A stretch of DNA of 11,154 nt from an uncultured Eubacteriales bacterium (GTDB taxonomy: Bacteria > Bacillota > Clostridia > Oscillospirales > CAG-272). The notes under the pieces were generated by a model. The model was not told where the DNA came from, made no database searches, and saw only the letters and a list, made by a program, of their open reading frames with translations. The translations under genes and the position numbers were made by a program. Positions 1-6,427 of this stretch are shown here, one piece after another. The stretch's first letter is position 1. Every line of letters starts with the position of its first letter. Where the stretch lies: contig CAKSUH010000029.1 of assembly GCA_934500855.1 (NCBI GenBank), positions 1-11,154 of the forward strand, given 5' to 3'.

Positions 1-652
1 GGTAACGCCCGAGAAGCAGGAGAAAACCGACCGCCTGCGAGATCAGGAGTGCCAGCGCCGCGCCGCCGATGCCCATGTCCGCGCGAAACAGGAAAAGTGG
101 GTCCAGCGCAACATTGACGAGATTCCCCGCAACCGTGCCGAACATGGCATAGCGAACCTGTCCCTCGGCGCGAAGCAGATTGTTGAGTACGAACACACCG
201 CACATCAGCGGCGCGGAGGGAAAGAGAAACACGGCGTAGGCGCGGGCATACGGGTAGATTCCTTCGGAGGCTCCGAGAAATCGGAGAATCGGCTCCGTGA
301 AGCAAAGCCCGACGAGCGCCACAAGTCCGCCGAGTGTAAGAGACAGATAAAACGCGAGGGACGCAAAGAAATCGGCGTCGGTTTGTTTTCCCGCTCCGAG
401 CGCGCGGGAAATCAGGCTTCCGGCACCGGTTCCGAGCGTGTATCCGATCGCCTGAATCAACGCCATGACCGCGAACGCGATACCGACCGCGCCGCCGGCA
501 GCGTTTCCGAGACGGGAAATGAACCATGCGTCCAGAATTCCGCAGGCGGCGGAAATCGGCAGCGCAACGGTGGCAGGCAGAGCCAGCGAGAGGACCAGAC
601 GGGACGGCGCGGCGGTCAGCATACGGTCGTTTTTGGGGGCAGTCGCATTCAT
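1..652 (-). CDS. MATE family multidrug efflux transporter, N-terminal part (gene runs off the left edge)
   Basis: An open frame of 217 codons begins at ATG 652 on the minus strand and leaves the window without a stop, so roughly the N-terminal half is present (MATE proteins are about 450 residues). The translation has the MATE pattern of successive hydrophobic helices. Recognisable pieces are DAWFISRLGN (about 41-50), GTGAGSLISRALGAGK (about 74-89), and LRAEGQVRYAMFGT (160-173) followed by NLVNVALDPLFLF (177-189). The start is supported by AGGAG about 7 nt upstream. MATE pumps are inner-membrane antiporters that export cationic drugs, toxins or metabolites in exchange for Na+ or H+; the substrate here cannot be told. 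It is divergent from the VanZ-like gene, with 98 bases between them. Family assignment is firm. Confidence 0.93.
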   Translation of the reverse strand, partial: MNATAPKNDRMLTAAPSRLVLSLALPATVALPISAACGILDAWFISRLGNAAGGAVGIAFAVMALIQAIGYTLGTGAGSLISRALGAGKQTDADFFASLAFYLSLTLGGLVALVGLCFTEPILRFLGASEGIYPYARAYAVFLFPSAPLMCGVFVLNNLLRAEGQVRYAMFGTVAGNLVNVALDPLFLFRADMGIGGAALALLISQAVGFLLLLGRY

Positions 653-680
653 GGCAGGCTCCTTTCGTGAATTCCTGCCG

Positions 681-714
681 TTAGTATGGACCGCATCGGC
701 AATGTCAACCGATG
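681..714 (-). promoter_or_regulatory. Probable MATE promoter with an overlapping palindrome
   Basis: On the minus strand a perfect TTGACA (703-708) lies about 50 nt upstream of the MATE start. The -10 is weak: TACTAA at 681-686 with a 16-nt spacer is the best fit. The -35 hexamer sits inside an inverted repeat, CATCGG (694-699) and CCGATG (709-714), separated by 9 nt. That is a plausible operator for a repressor. The -35 and palindrome are seen directly; function is inferred. Confidence 0.4.
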
Positions 715-750
715 TATTTTTCGGAAAAACGCATTTTTTGAGGTGGACTG

Positions 751-1464
751 GTGGATATGAAGAAACACTGGAAGGATTATCTGCACGCGGATCTTGCGGT
801 CCTGTTTGCATCGGGCGTGCTGTTGGTGCTGTTTGCGGTGATGGAGCTGTACCCGAAGCTGAATGACGCGGCTTTGCCGGGACCGCTGGCTCTGCGGTGT
901 CTGCTGTTGGTTCTGATCTGTCTGATTTCCTATCTCGGCGGGTTGCTTTACCGCGGGCGGACGGGGGACGGACGCATCATCGGGCGGCTTTTGACGCTCT
1001 ATTTTATTCTGTATGTGTATCTGATCCTGTCGCTGACGCTGATGGACGAAACCCTCCGCCTTGATCCGACGCGGTTGGAGAATGCGGGAATGACCCCTCG
1101 GGCGTACTACATGAAATGGTTCGTCAATTTCCGCCCGTTTTACAGCATTCGCGTTTATGTCAACGGGTTTCTGAACGGGCGCATCAATTTCGGCTACATG
1201 GTTTTGAATCTGCTCGGCAATCTCTGTGCGTTCATGCCCATGGCGTTTTTTCTTCCCCGCCTGTGGCGCGCGCAACGGCATTGGTATGTGTTTCTGCCTA
1301 CCGTTATTCTGACGGTTGCGCTGGTAGAGGGAACCCAGCTTCTGCTGATGGTCGGTTCCTGTGATGTGGATGACCTGATTCTCAACGCAGGAGGCGCGTT
1401 TCTGTTCTACCTGTTTCTCAAAGTTCCGCCTCTGCGCCGCCTCTGTGACAGGATCTGGGGGTAA
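751..1464 (+). CDS. VanZ-like family integral membrane protein
   Basis: A 237-residue membrane protein with about six hydrophobic segments (roughly 12-32, 47-66, 79-98, 149-169, 178-201, 206-225). The C-terminal half matches the VanZ-like domain. It has NLLGNLCAFMPMAFFLP (153-169), an EGTQL motif (193-197) and the acidic DVDDLILNAGGAFLFYLF stretch (205-222). VanZ was named for low-level teicoplanin tolerance in the vanA cluster of enterococci. Related proteins are widespread in Bacillota and mostly of unknown biochemical role. The start is taken as GTG 751, 4 nt after AGGTGG (741-746); ATG 757, two codons later, is an equally good alternative. No van resistance genes are adjacent, so a general envelope function is more likely than glycopeptide resistance. 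The stop codon abuts a structured repeat and terminator. Confidence 0.85.
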   Translation: MDMKKHWKDYLHADLAVLFASGVLLVLFAVMELYPKLNDAALPGPLALRCLLLVLICLISYLGGLLYRGRTGDGRIIGRLLTLYFILYVYLILSLTLMDETLRLDPTRLENAGMTPRAYYMKWFVNFRPFYSIRVYVNGFLNGRINFGYMVLNLLGNLCAFMPMAFFLPRLWRAQRHWYVFLPTVILTVALVEGTQLLLMVGSCDVDDLILNAGGAFLFYLFLKVPPLRRLCDRIWG

Positions 1465-1560
1465 GACCTTGGGCTTTGCCCAAACCCACTTAGGAAACTT
1501 CTTGAAAGAAGTTTCCTAAGAATCTTCAAGAACTTCAACTAAGGGGATTTTTGATCCTCT
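1465..1560 (-). repeat. Gene-end hairpin module, copy A (outer part of composite repeat A)
   Basis: Immediately after the VanZ stop codon come three stem-loops. The first is TTGGGC/GCCCAA at 1469-1483. The second is a perfect 15-bp stem with a 2-nt loop, CTTAGGAAACTTCTT (1489-1503) against 1506-1520. The third is the terminator stem at 1541-1561. The linker CTTCAAGAACTTCAAC (1523-1538) recurs in the other copies. The strand given is that of the whole composite repeat, so that copies are comparable; as RNA it would be the 3' end of the VanZ transcript. Related modules lie at about 1905-1990 and 8471-8572, and a partial one at 10517-10560. Confidence 0.85.
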
Positions 1561-1566
1561 TTTTTT
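1541..1566 (+). terminator. Intrinsic terminator of the VanZ-like gene
   Basis: An 8-bp stem, AAGGGGAT (1541-1548) pairing with ATCCTCTT (1554-1561) with one G-U pair, has a 5-nt loop and runs into a T tract ending at 1566. It is the last of three hairpins downstream of the VanZ-like stop. Confidence 0.75.
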
Positions 1567-1570
1567 GTTG

Positions 1571-1702
1571 TGTGGATGCTGATGTAGCCATGTTCCGTGT
1601 TACGAATTCCGGCTGCTCCCGAGCCGCATTCCGCCAGCGAAATGCGGACGACTATCGTCTCTCTCCGCTACCGGATAGAAGTGATAGGGAAGTTACATTT
1701 GA
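1571..1702 (-). repeat. Branched structured repeat, copy A (inverted orientation)
   Basis: Read on the minus strand, this contains the shared segments TGTAACTTCCCTATCACTTC, CTATCCGGTAGCGGAG, AGCAGCCGGAATTCGTA and GGCTACATCAG. Between the conserved ends lie two hairpins whose sequences are unlike those in copy B. One has arms GACGA (1647-1651) and TCGTC (1655-1659). The other is an 11-bp stem with one mispaired or wobble position, 1624-1634 against 1637-1647. The closing helix would be formed by TCCGGTAGC pairing with GCAGCCGGA. The fold is a three-way junction with a further small hairpin at the 3' end. No reading frame is evident. Confidence 0.8.
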
Positions 1703-1708
1703 ATAGGG

Positions 1709-1732
1709 CGGAACGACACATGGGTCGTTCCG
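1709..1732. repeat. Central hairpin shared by inverted repeat copies A and B
   Basis: A 9-bp perfect stem, CGGAACGAC (1709-1717) and GTCGTTCCG (1724-1732), has a 6-nt loop. It lies at the symmetry centre between inverted copies A and B. A similar CGGAACGGC-type hairpin precedes copy C (8318-8344), where it works as a terminator. The hairpin may therefore be the first part of the composite element. Confidence 0.65.
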
Positions 1733-1759
1733 TTCCGTTTATTGACTAACCTGAACTTT

Positions 1760-1877
1760 TTCTATCCGGTAGCGGAGCGAGCGGCGGAAGCCGCTTTGCC
1801 AATCCCGCTGGACGGGATTGGACGCGGAGCAGCCGGAAATAGTAGCACGGCAAACGGCTACATCAGAATCTGTACAA
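1760..1877 (+). repeat. Branched structured repeat, copy B
   Basis: The conserved start TCTATCCGGTAGCGGAG (1761-1777) and conserved end, AGCAGCCGGAA (1829-1839) followed by GTAGCACGGCAAACGGCTAC (1842-1861) and ATCAGAAT, enclose two hairpins. One is GCGGC-GGAA-GCCGC at 1781-1794. The other is a 9-bp stem, CCAATCCCG (1799-1807) with CGGGATTGG (1813-1821), over loop CTGGA. These stems differ in sequence from copy A but sit in the same places. The 3' part can form a GTAGC/GCTAC stem. Nothing suggests coding. Confidence 0.82.
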
Positions 1878-1904
1878 CATAAAAATAGAGACATCAATTC
1901 AATT

Positions 1905-1990
1905 CAATTGCGTTGAAGGTCTTGAAGGTTCTTAGGGGACTTCTCCTTAAGAAGTCCCCTAAGTGGGGCTTGGGGCAACGCCCCAAGGTC
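1905..1990 (+). repeat. Gene-end hairpin module, copy B
   Basis: This contains the linker GTTGAAGGTCTTGAAGGTT (1912-1930), then a 14-bp stem, CTTAGGGGACTTCT (1931-1944) with 1950-1963. A second stem, CTTGGGGC-AAC-GCCCCAAG (1969-1987), follows, and the module then abuts the stop codon of the minus-strand BofC-like gene. Relative to copy A the large stem reads GGGGAC instead of GGAAAC, and the opposite arm has changed to match. For the BofC-like transcript these would be 3'-end hairpins; no clear T tract follows them on that strand. Confidence 0.82.
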
Positions 1991-2407
1991 TTACTCCCCC
2001 CAGTCCTGCAAAAGCGCCAGTACCTCTTTCCATGAGGTGAAACGGATGCCGTCGCGGAGTGCGTCGCGGTCGGATTTCGGAAGTGCGGATACGGAGATGT
2101 CGGTCAGGCTGACCAGTTCACCCGATTCGGTGTAAACCGCAACCCGCCCGCCGCTGTCGCGCACGCAGAAGTGGTCGAAAAGCACGCCGACCTGACGCAC
2201 ATCGTCGGACTTTGATGTGTCGGTCGGTGCCGGGGAGCCGGAACGGAGCGCAACTTCCAGCTCTGCCAGCATTGATTGTGCCTCGCTCCGCATCTGTCCC
2301 GTTTCCGCAACCGCATTGCGCAGAACGGTCAGCGCCGTGACGGCGAACACCAGACAGACGCAAAGCAGAGATACGCAAAGGATCAGAATGATTTTTGTTC
2401 GGTTCAT
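1991..2407 (-). CDS. Membrane-anchored protein with a BofC C-terminal-like domain
   Basis: A 138-residue protein. Residues 5-28 are an N-terminal hydrophobic segment that would act as an uncleaved anchor or signal. A helical linker (about 30-56) and a polar region follow. The C-terminal domain (about 76-136) reads FCVRDSGGRVAVYTESGE, then a conserved-looking LTDISVSALP and DRDALRDGI, ending in LLQDWGE. This resembles the C-terminal domain of BofC (dG.iaVY ... t.i.v..Lp..dr..L..GI ... l..dfe). In Bacillus subtilis BofC is a forespore protein that restrains the SpoIVB protease. Many clostridial proteins carry only this domain and their roles are unknown, so a sporulation role is not established here. 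The start has GGAGG about 9 nt upstream, and TATGAT (2434-2439, minus) is a possible -10. It is divergent from the PBP gene, with 99 bases between. Confidence 0.7.
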   Translation of the reverse strand: MNRTKIILILCVSLLCVCLVFAVTALTVLRNAVAETGQMRSEAQSMLAELEVALRSGSPAPTDTSKSDDVRQVGVLFDHFCVRDSGGRVAVYTESGELVSLTDISVSALPKSDRDALRDGIRFTSWKEVLALLQDWGE

Positions 2408-2506
2408 TGCCTTTTTCCTCCGAAAATGTGGTAATCATAGCATTTCCGTATGCGGTGTGATATATTCACCGAAAGCGGAAACAATAGAATCGGAGGTGAT
2501 GCGAAA

Positions 2507-4924
2507 ATGGAATCCCGTAGAAGGGGAATCGCAAAGCGGCGCGCGGGATGCGTCCTGTTGCGTATTTGCACGGTTCTGTTGCTTTTTCTGACCGTTGCGG
2601 TTGTCGCGGGCGGTTTCTTTGTGCGGAAAAATTTTGACATGACCCTGCCGGACGCGCTGTTGGAGACGCCGAATCCCGGTGCGCCGCCCGTGCTGACCGC
2701 CTACCGTTTTACCGATCGCACGAACCGAACGGGAACGGCGGAGGTTCTCACGGAAGGCGTTCCGCAGGCACGGGAGGGCGGTTATGTTTCGTATGCGGAC
2801 CTGCCCGAAGCATTGATTCACGCATTCGTGGCGATTGAGGACAAGCGGTTTGATACCCATCGCGGCGTGGACTGGATTCGCACCGCGGCAGCGGGACTGT
2901 CCTATCTGAAGGGCGGAAAGGAGCGCTTCGGGGCTTCCACCGTTACCCAACAGACCGTAAAGAATCTGACGGGAGACAGCGAAGTGACCCTGCGGCGCAA
3001 ACTGCAGGAGATTCTGTATGCGCGGGATATGGAGCGGAAGCTGGACAAAAGCGAGATCATGGAGCTGTATGTCAATATCATTCCGTTTGCAAACGGGTGT
3101 ACGGGTATCGGGCAGGCGGCAGAGCTTTACTATCGCAAAAAGCCGTCCGAACTGACCGTTTCGGAATGCGCGGCAATAGCCGCCGTCACCAACAACCCCA
3201 CCTACTATAATCCCCTGACGCATCCGGAGCATACGCTCGAACGGCGGAATCTGATCCTTTCCGAAATGTGCGCACAGGGGTATCTTTCGGCGGAGGACTG
3301 TGCAGTCGCGCAGGCGGAACCGCTCGGGCTTGCGGACAGGGACAAAGCGGGAGCGGAGACCGTTTATTCGTGGTATACCGATATGGTTCTGGAAGATGTG
3401 ATCACCGATCTTGCCGCCAAGGAAGGGATCAGCCGTGCCGCGGCGTCCGCAAGGGTTTTCGGTGGCGGGCTTCGCATCGATACCGCAATGAATCCCGAGG
3501 TCCAGAAGCTTGTGGAGGATTACTACCGAAGTGAGGTCCGCACGCCGCAGAACAAAGACGGGATCCGTGCGCAGTCGGCGCTGATCGTGATTGACGCAAG
3601 GACGGGCGACATTCTCGCCGTCGCGGGGGCGGTCGGGGAAAAGACCGCCAACCGCATTCAGAATTTCGCAACGCAGACCCGCCGTCCGCCCGGTTCGGCA
3701 ATCAAGCCGCTGTCGGTCTATGCGCCTGCGCTGGCAGAGGGGAAAATCACATGGAGTTCCGTTTATGACGATGTGCCGGTCAATTTCGGCAAGGACGGCG
3801 AAACACCGTGGCCGAAGAACGCAACGAATTTCTATCGCGGGCTGACAGATATTCCCTATGCCGTTGCGCATTCGACCAACACGGTTGCCCTGCGGGTGCT
3901 GGAAGATGTGGGGCTGCGAAACGCTTACCGCTGGGCAAAGGAGAAGTTTCGTCTGGAAAGTCTGATTGACCGCGCAGGGGAGAGCGACTGCGATGTGGCG
4001 GCGCTCGGATTGGGACAGTTGCACTACGGCGTGACCCTGCGGGAGCTGACCGCCGCCTATACGGTTTTCGCCGATGCGGGCATTTACCATCGTCCGCGCT
4101 CCTATTACCGCGTGACCGATGCGGACGGAACGGTGCTGCTGTCCTGTCCGGATTCGGGCGAGCGGGTACTGTCTGCGGGGAATGCGGCGGTAATGACCAA
4201 ACTGCTGGAAGGCGTTGTGCGGGACGGGACCTCGTCTGCAATCACGCTCGGACGGCTGACCGAGTGCGCGGGAAAAACAGGGACCACGCAGGATGACCGC
4301 GACCGCCTGTTTGTCGGTTACACGCCCGATCTGATCTGCGGGGTATGGTGCGGTTACGAGTACCCCGAGCCGGTGGAAGGGCGCAATCTGTGCACGGGGA
4401 CATGGAACAGCGTGATGCGGCGGATTCTGGCGGTCACGGGAGGACGGACCGAGTTCGAAATTCCGTCCGATGTGGTTTGCCTGACCTATTGTCGCGATTC
4501 CGGCAAAATCTGCACGGACAGCTGTCTTTGCGATGCGAGAGGAAGCCGCATGGCAAGCGGGTGGTTTGTTCTCGGAACCGAGCCGCAGGAGGCTTGCGAC
4601 CGTCATGTCCTTTGCGCGGTGGCGGGGAATGACGGCGGAGTCCTGCACGGTACGGACGGTTCCGAGGATGCGCGCCCTGTTGCGCTCATTCGGGTAGAGC
4701 GGCATTTTCCGGTGCAGGTTTCGGTGACCGACGCGCAGTATGTTTATCGCGGGGATCCTGCCCTTCTTCCGCCGAACCCGAAAAAGGATGAGGCGTATTT
4801 CGAATCGGGGCTGTCGGATTTCTGCGGCAGAAGCGAGAGCCGCGTTCCGTTCAACCGATCGGCGGACCCTCTTTCAGCCGATCTGCCGCCGAATGACGAT
4901 CCCCCGCGGAGATCCTCTGCATAA
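2507..4924 (+). CDS. Class A penicillin-binding protein (bifunctional glycosyltransferase/transpeptidase)
   Basis: An 805-residue class A PBP. A basic N-terminus and one membrane helix (about 14-38) are followed by a family 51 glycosyltransferase domain. Its motifs are AIEDKRF (catalytic Glu near 111), GASTVTQQTVKNL (from 142), RKLQEILYA (from 164) and KSEIMELYVN (from 181). The penicillin-binding domain has SAIK (Ser 397, Lys 400), STN (456-458) and KTGT (590-593). A C-terminal extension of about 165 residues contains several cysteines. The enzyme polymerises lipid II into glycan strands and cross-links the stem peptides outside the membrane. ATG 2507 is chosen because GGAGG lies at 2492-2496; an in-frame ATG at 2450 would put that site inside the gene. 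The stop codon lies in the loop of a long inverted repeat shared with the convergent Mur ligase gene. All key residues are present. Confidence 0.95.
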   Translation: MESRRRGIAKRRAGCVLLRICTVLLLFLTVAVVAGGFFVRKNFDMTLPDALLETPNPGAPPVLTAYRFTDRTNRTGTAEVLTEGVPQAREGGYVSYADLPEALIHAFVAIEDKRFDTHRGVDWIRTAAAGLSYLKGGKERFGASTVTQQTVKNLTGDSEVTLRRKLQEILYARDMERKLDKSEIMELYVNIIPFANGCTGIGQAAELYYRKKPSELTVSECAAIAAVTNNPTYYNPLTHPEHTLERRNLILSEMCAQGYLSAEDCAVAQAEPLGLADRDKAGAETVYSWYTDMVLEDVITDLAAKEGISRAAASARVFGGGLRIDTAMNPEVQKLVEDYYRSEVRTPQNKDGIRAQSALIVIDARTGDILAVAGAVGEKTANRIQNFATQTRRPPGSAIKPLSVYAPALAEGKITWSSVYDDVPVNFGKDGETPWPKNATNFYRGLTDIPYAVAHSTNTVALRVLEDVGLRNAYRWAKEKFRLESLIDRAGESDCDVAALGLGQLHYGVTLRELTAAYTVFADAGIYHRPRSYYRVTDADGTVLLSCPDSGERVLSAGNAAVMTKLLEGVVRDGTSSAITLGRLTECAGKTGTTQDDRDRLFVGYTPDLICGVWCGYEYPEPVEGRNLCTGTWNSVMRRILAVTGGRTEFEIPSDVVCLTYCRDSGKICTDSCLCDARGSRMASGWFVLGTEPQEACDRHVLCAVAGNDGGVLHGTDGSEDARPVALIRVERHFPVQVSVTDAQYVYRGDPALLPPNPKKDEAYFESGLSDFCGRSESRVPFNRSADPLSADLPPNDDPPRRSSA

Positions 4925-4945
4925 GCAGACATCTCCGCGGGGGAT
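4899..4945. terminator. Long inverted repeat between convergent PBP and Mur ligase genes (possible bidirectional 3' end structure)
   Basis: A perfect 15-bp inverted repeat, ATCCCCCGCGGAGAT (4899-4913) and ATCTCCGCGGGGGAT (4931-4945), surrounds a 17-nt loop with its own CTGC-ATAA-GCAG mini-stem (4917-4928). The PBP stop codon (4922-4924) is in that loop, so the last PBP codons form the left arm. No T tract follows on either strand. It is therefore either a non-canonical bidirectional terminator or an mRNA-end protecting stem. Confidence 0.55.
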
Positions 4946-4951
4946 ACCCGG

Positions 4952-6427
4952 TTATTGCGGTGCCGAGCGGGGGGCGGGAGACGGTTCCCGGGAACTGCTT
5001 TCGCAGGAGAGCAGAATTTCCCGCTCGCAAAAGGGGCGCTTCTCTTTTCCGATAAGCTGATAGCGTTCGTGTCCTTTTCCGGCAAGCACCAGAATGTCAT
5101 TCGGGCGCAGCAGACCGACTGCCGCCGAGATTGCCTCGCGGCGATCGGGAATCTCCATGTGCGGCGTGTTGACCATGCCGACGGCAATGTCGCGGATGAT
5201 TGCATTCGGGTCCTCACAGCCCGGGTTGTCCGATGTCAGAATCGCAAGATCCGCGCATTCTTCGGCAACCTCGCCGAGTTCCCGCCGCCGCAGGCGGGTC
5301 CGCTCGCCGACCGAGCCGAACAGGACGATCAAACGGTCGGGGCGGTATTCGCGCAGGTCGCAAAGCAACCGCCGCAGACTGACCCCGTTGTGCGCGTAGT
5401 CAATGACCGCGAGCGCTCCGTTCGGAAGTCCCAAGACCTCCGAGCGCCCCGCTATGCGTATCTCCGCAAGCGATCTCGCCGCAGTTTCGGGGGAGACGCC
5501 GAACCGCTCTGCCGCGCAGGCTATCGCAAGCAACGCGTTGGAAACATTCCCGCTTCCGATGAGCGGCAGGCGGCAGGAAATCGGTTCGCTTCCCGCATGA
5601 AGGAGCGTAAAGCGGCTCCCCAGTTCGGTTTCGCGGCGGTACGGCTCAATCCCCCGAACCGTCCAGTCGGCAGGAGATTGGGAAGCGCACCGCACGCAAA
5701 GCGGCGCGTGCGTATCGGCAAGCAGGGTCGCCGAAAACGGATCGTCCGCATTGCAAAGCACCGCGCGGGTCGGGTAATCCGTAAACAGCTTTCGCTTGCA
5801 GGCGGCGTAATCGGCAAAGTCGGGATGCTCCGAAGGTCCGATGTGGTCGGGGGAAAGGTTTGTGAAGATGCAGGTGTCAAAGACCGTTCCCGCGGCGCGC
5901 CCCAGTTTCAGCGCCTGCGACGAAACCTCCAACGCAACCGCACGGCAACCCGCCGACACCATCTCCCGCAGAGCGTTCTGCAGGGTCACCGCATCCGGTG
6001 TGGTATTGGCGGTGAGGGATTGCTTCCCGTTGCCCGTATCCATACCGTTCGTTCCGATATACCCGCACCGTATCCCGGCGGAATTCAGAATGTGAGAGAG
6101 AAGCAATGCCGTTGTTGTCTTTCCTTTGGTTCCCGTAATGCCGATGACCGCCAGTTCGCGGGAAGGTTCTCCCGCGTGTGCGCAGGCAAGCGCCGCAAGC
6201 GCCGTGTGCGTGTCGGGAACCGTGACCGTTACCGCGTCGGCGGGGAGGGGGAGCGGATGCTCCGCAACGAAGAGACGGCAACCGCGTGCGTAAGCCTCTG
6301 GTGCAAAGTCGTGCCCGTCCGCGTGTGCGCCGCGGATGCAGACGAATACGGATTCCGCATCGGCTTTCAAGGCCTGTTCGCTCATTCGGTAGCGGTTCGC
6401 CTGTGCGAGAAGCGCGTCAAATGTCAT
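4952..6427 (-). CDS. MurE-type UDP-MurNAc-tripeptide synthetase (Mur ligase)
   Basis: A 491-residue three-domain Mur ligase. The N-terminal substrate domain contains SVFVCIRGAHADGHDF (26-41). The ATP-binding domain has the P-loop GITGTKGKTTT (96-106), the TANTTPD segment (139-145), EVSSQALKLGR (167-177) and TNLSPDHI (189-196). The presumed carbamylated lysine is K211 in AACKRKLF. The C-terminal domain carries IDYAHNGVSL (342-351), LFGSVGERTRLRR and SDNPGCEDP (399-407). MurE enzymes add residue three to UDP-MurNAc-L-Ala-D-Glu in the cytoplasm. Most meso-diaminopimelate enzymes have DNPR at the specificity loop; this one has DNPG (400-403), so the amino acid added is uncertain. The start ATG 6427 has AAGGAG 7 nt upstream and overlaps the racemase gene by 11 bases. 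It is the last gene of a three-gene operon. It could be an operon-specific paralogue rather than the housekeeping murE. Confidence 0.88.
   Translation of the reverse strand: MTFDALLAQANRYRMSEQALKADAESVFVCIRGAHADGHDFAPEAYARGCRLFVAEHPLPLPADAVTVTVPDTHTALAALACAHAGEPSRELAVIGITGTKGKTTTALLLSHILNSAGIRCGYIGTNGMDTGNGKQSLTANTTPDAVTLQNALREMVSAGCRAVALEVSSQALKLGRAAGTVFDTCIFTNLSPDHIGPSEHPDFADYAACKRKLFTDYPTRAVLCNADDPFSATLLADTHAPLCVRCASQSPADWTVRGIEPYRRETELGSRFTLLHAGSEPISCRLPLIGSGNVSNALLAIACAAERFGVSPETAARSLAEIRIAGRSEVLGLPNGALAVIDYAHNGVSLRRLLCDLREYRPDRLIVLFGSVGERTRLRRRELGEVAEECADLAILTSDNPGCEDPNAIIRDIAVGMVNTPHMEIPDRREAISAAVGLLRPNDILVLAGKGHERYQLIGKEKRPFCEREILLSCESSSREPSPAPRSAPQ

Noticed and set aside
649..1281. 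A 210-codon minus-strand frame opposite the VanZ-like gene
   Set aside because: The VanZ-like membrane protein is convincing on the plus strand. This frame is Gln/Arg/His-rich with no helix pattern, and it overlaps the MATE start region.
1760..1877. Integron attC site, tRNA or known riboswitch
   Set aside because: The attC core GTTRRRY/RYYYAAC boxes are absent. No acceptor stem, anticodon arm or T-loop consensus fits, and the position after convergent genes is wrong for a riboswitch.
1465..1990. Insertion sequence or transposon in the repeat-filled intergenic region
   Set aside because: No transposase frame is present and no target duplication can be seen. A non-autonomous element remains possible, but an insertion sequence is not supported.
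2435..4705. A 756-codon open frame on the minus strand opposite the PBP gene
   Set aside because: It is fully covered by the PBP coding frame, has no plausible start signal or recognisable domain, and its Arg/His/Pro-rich composition is that of an antisense shadow in G+C-rich DNA.
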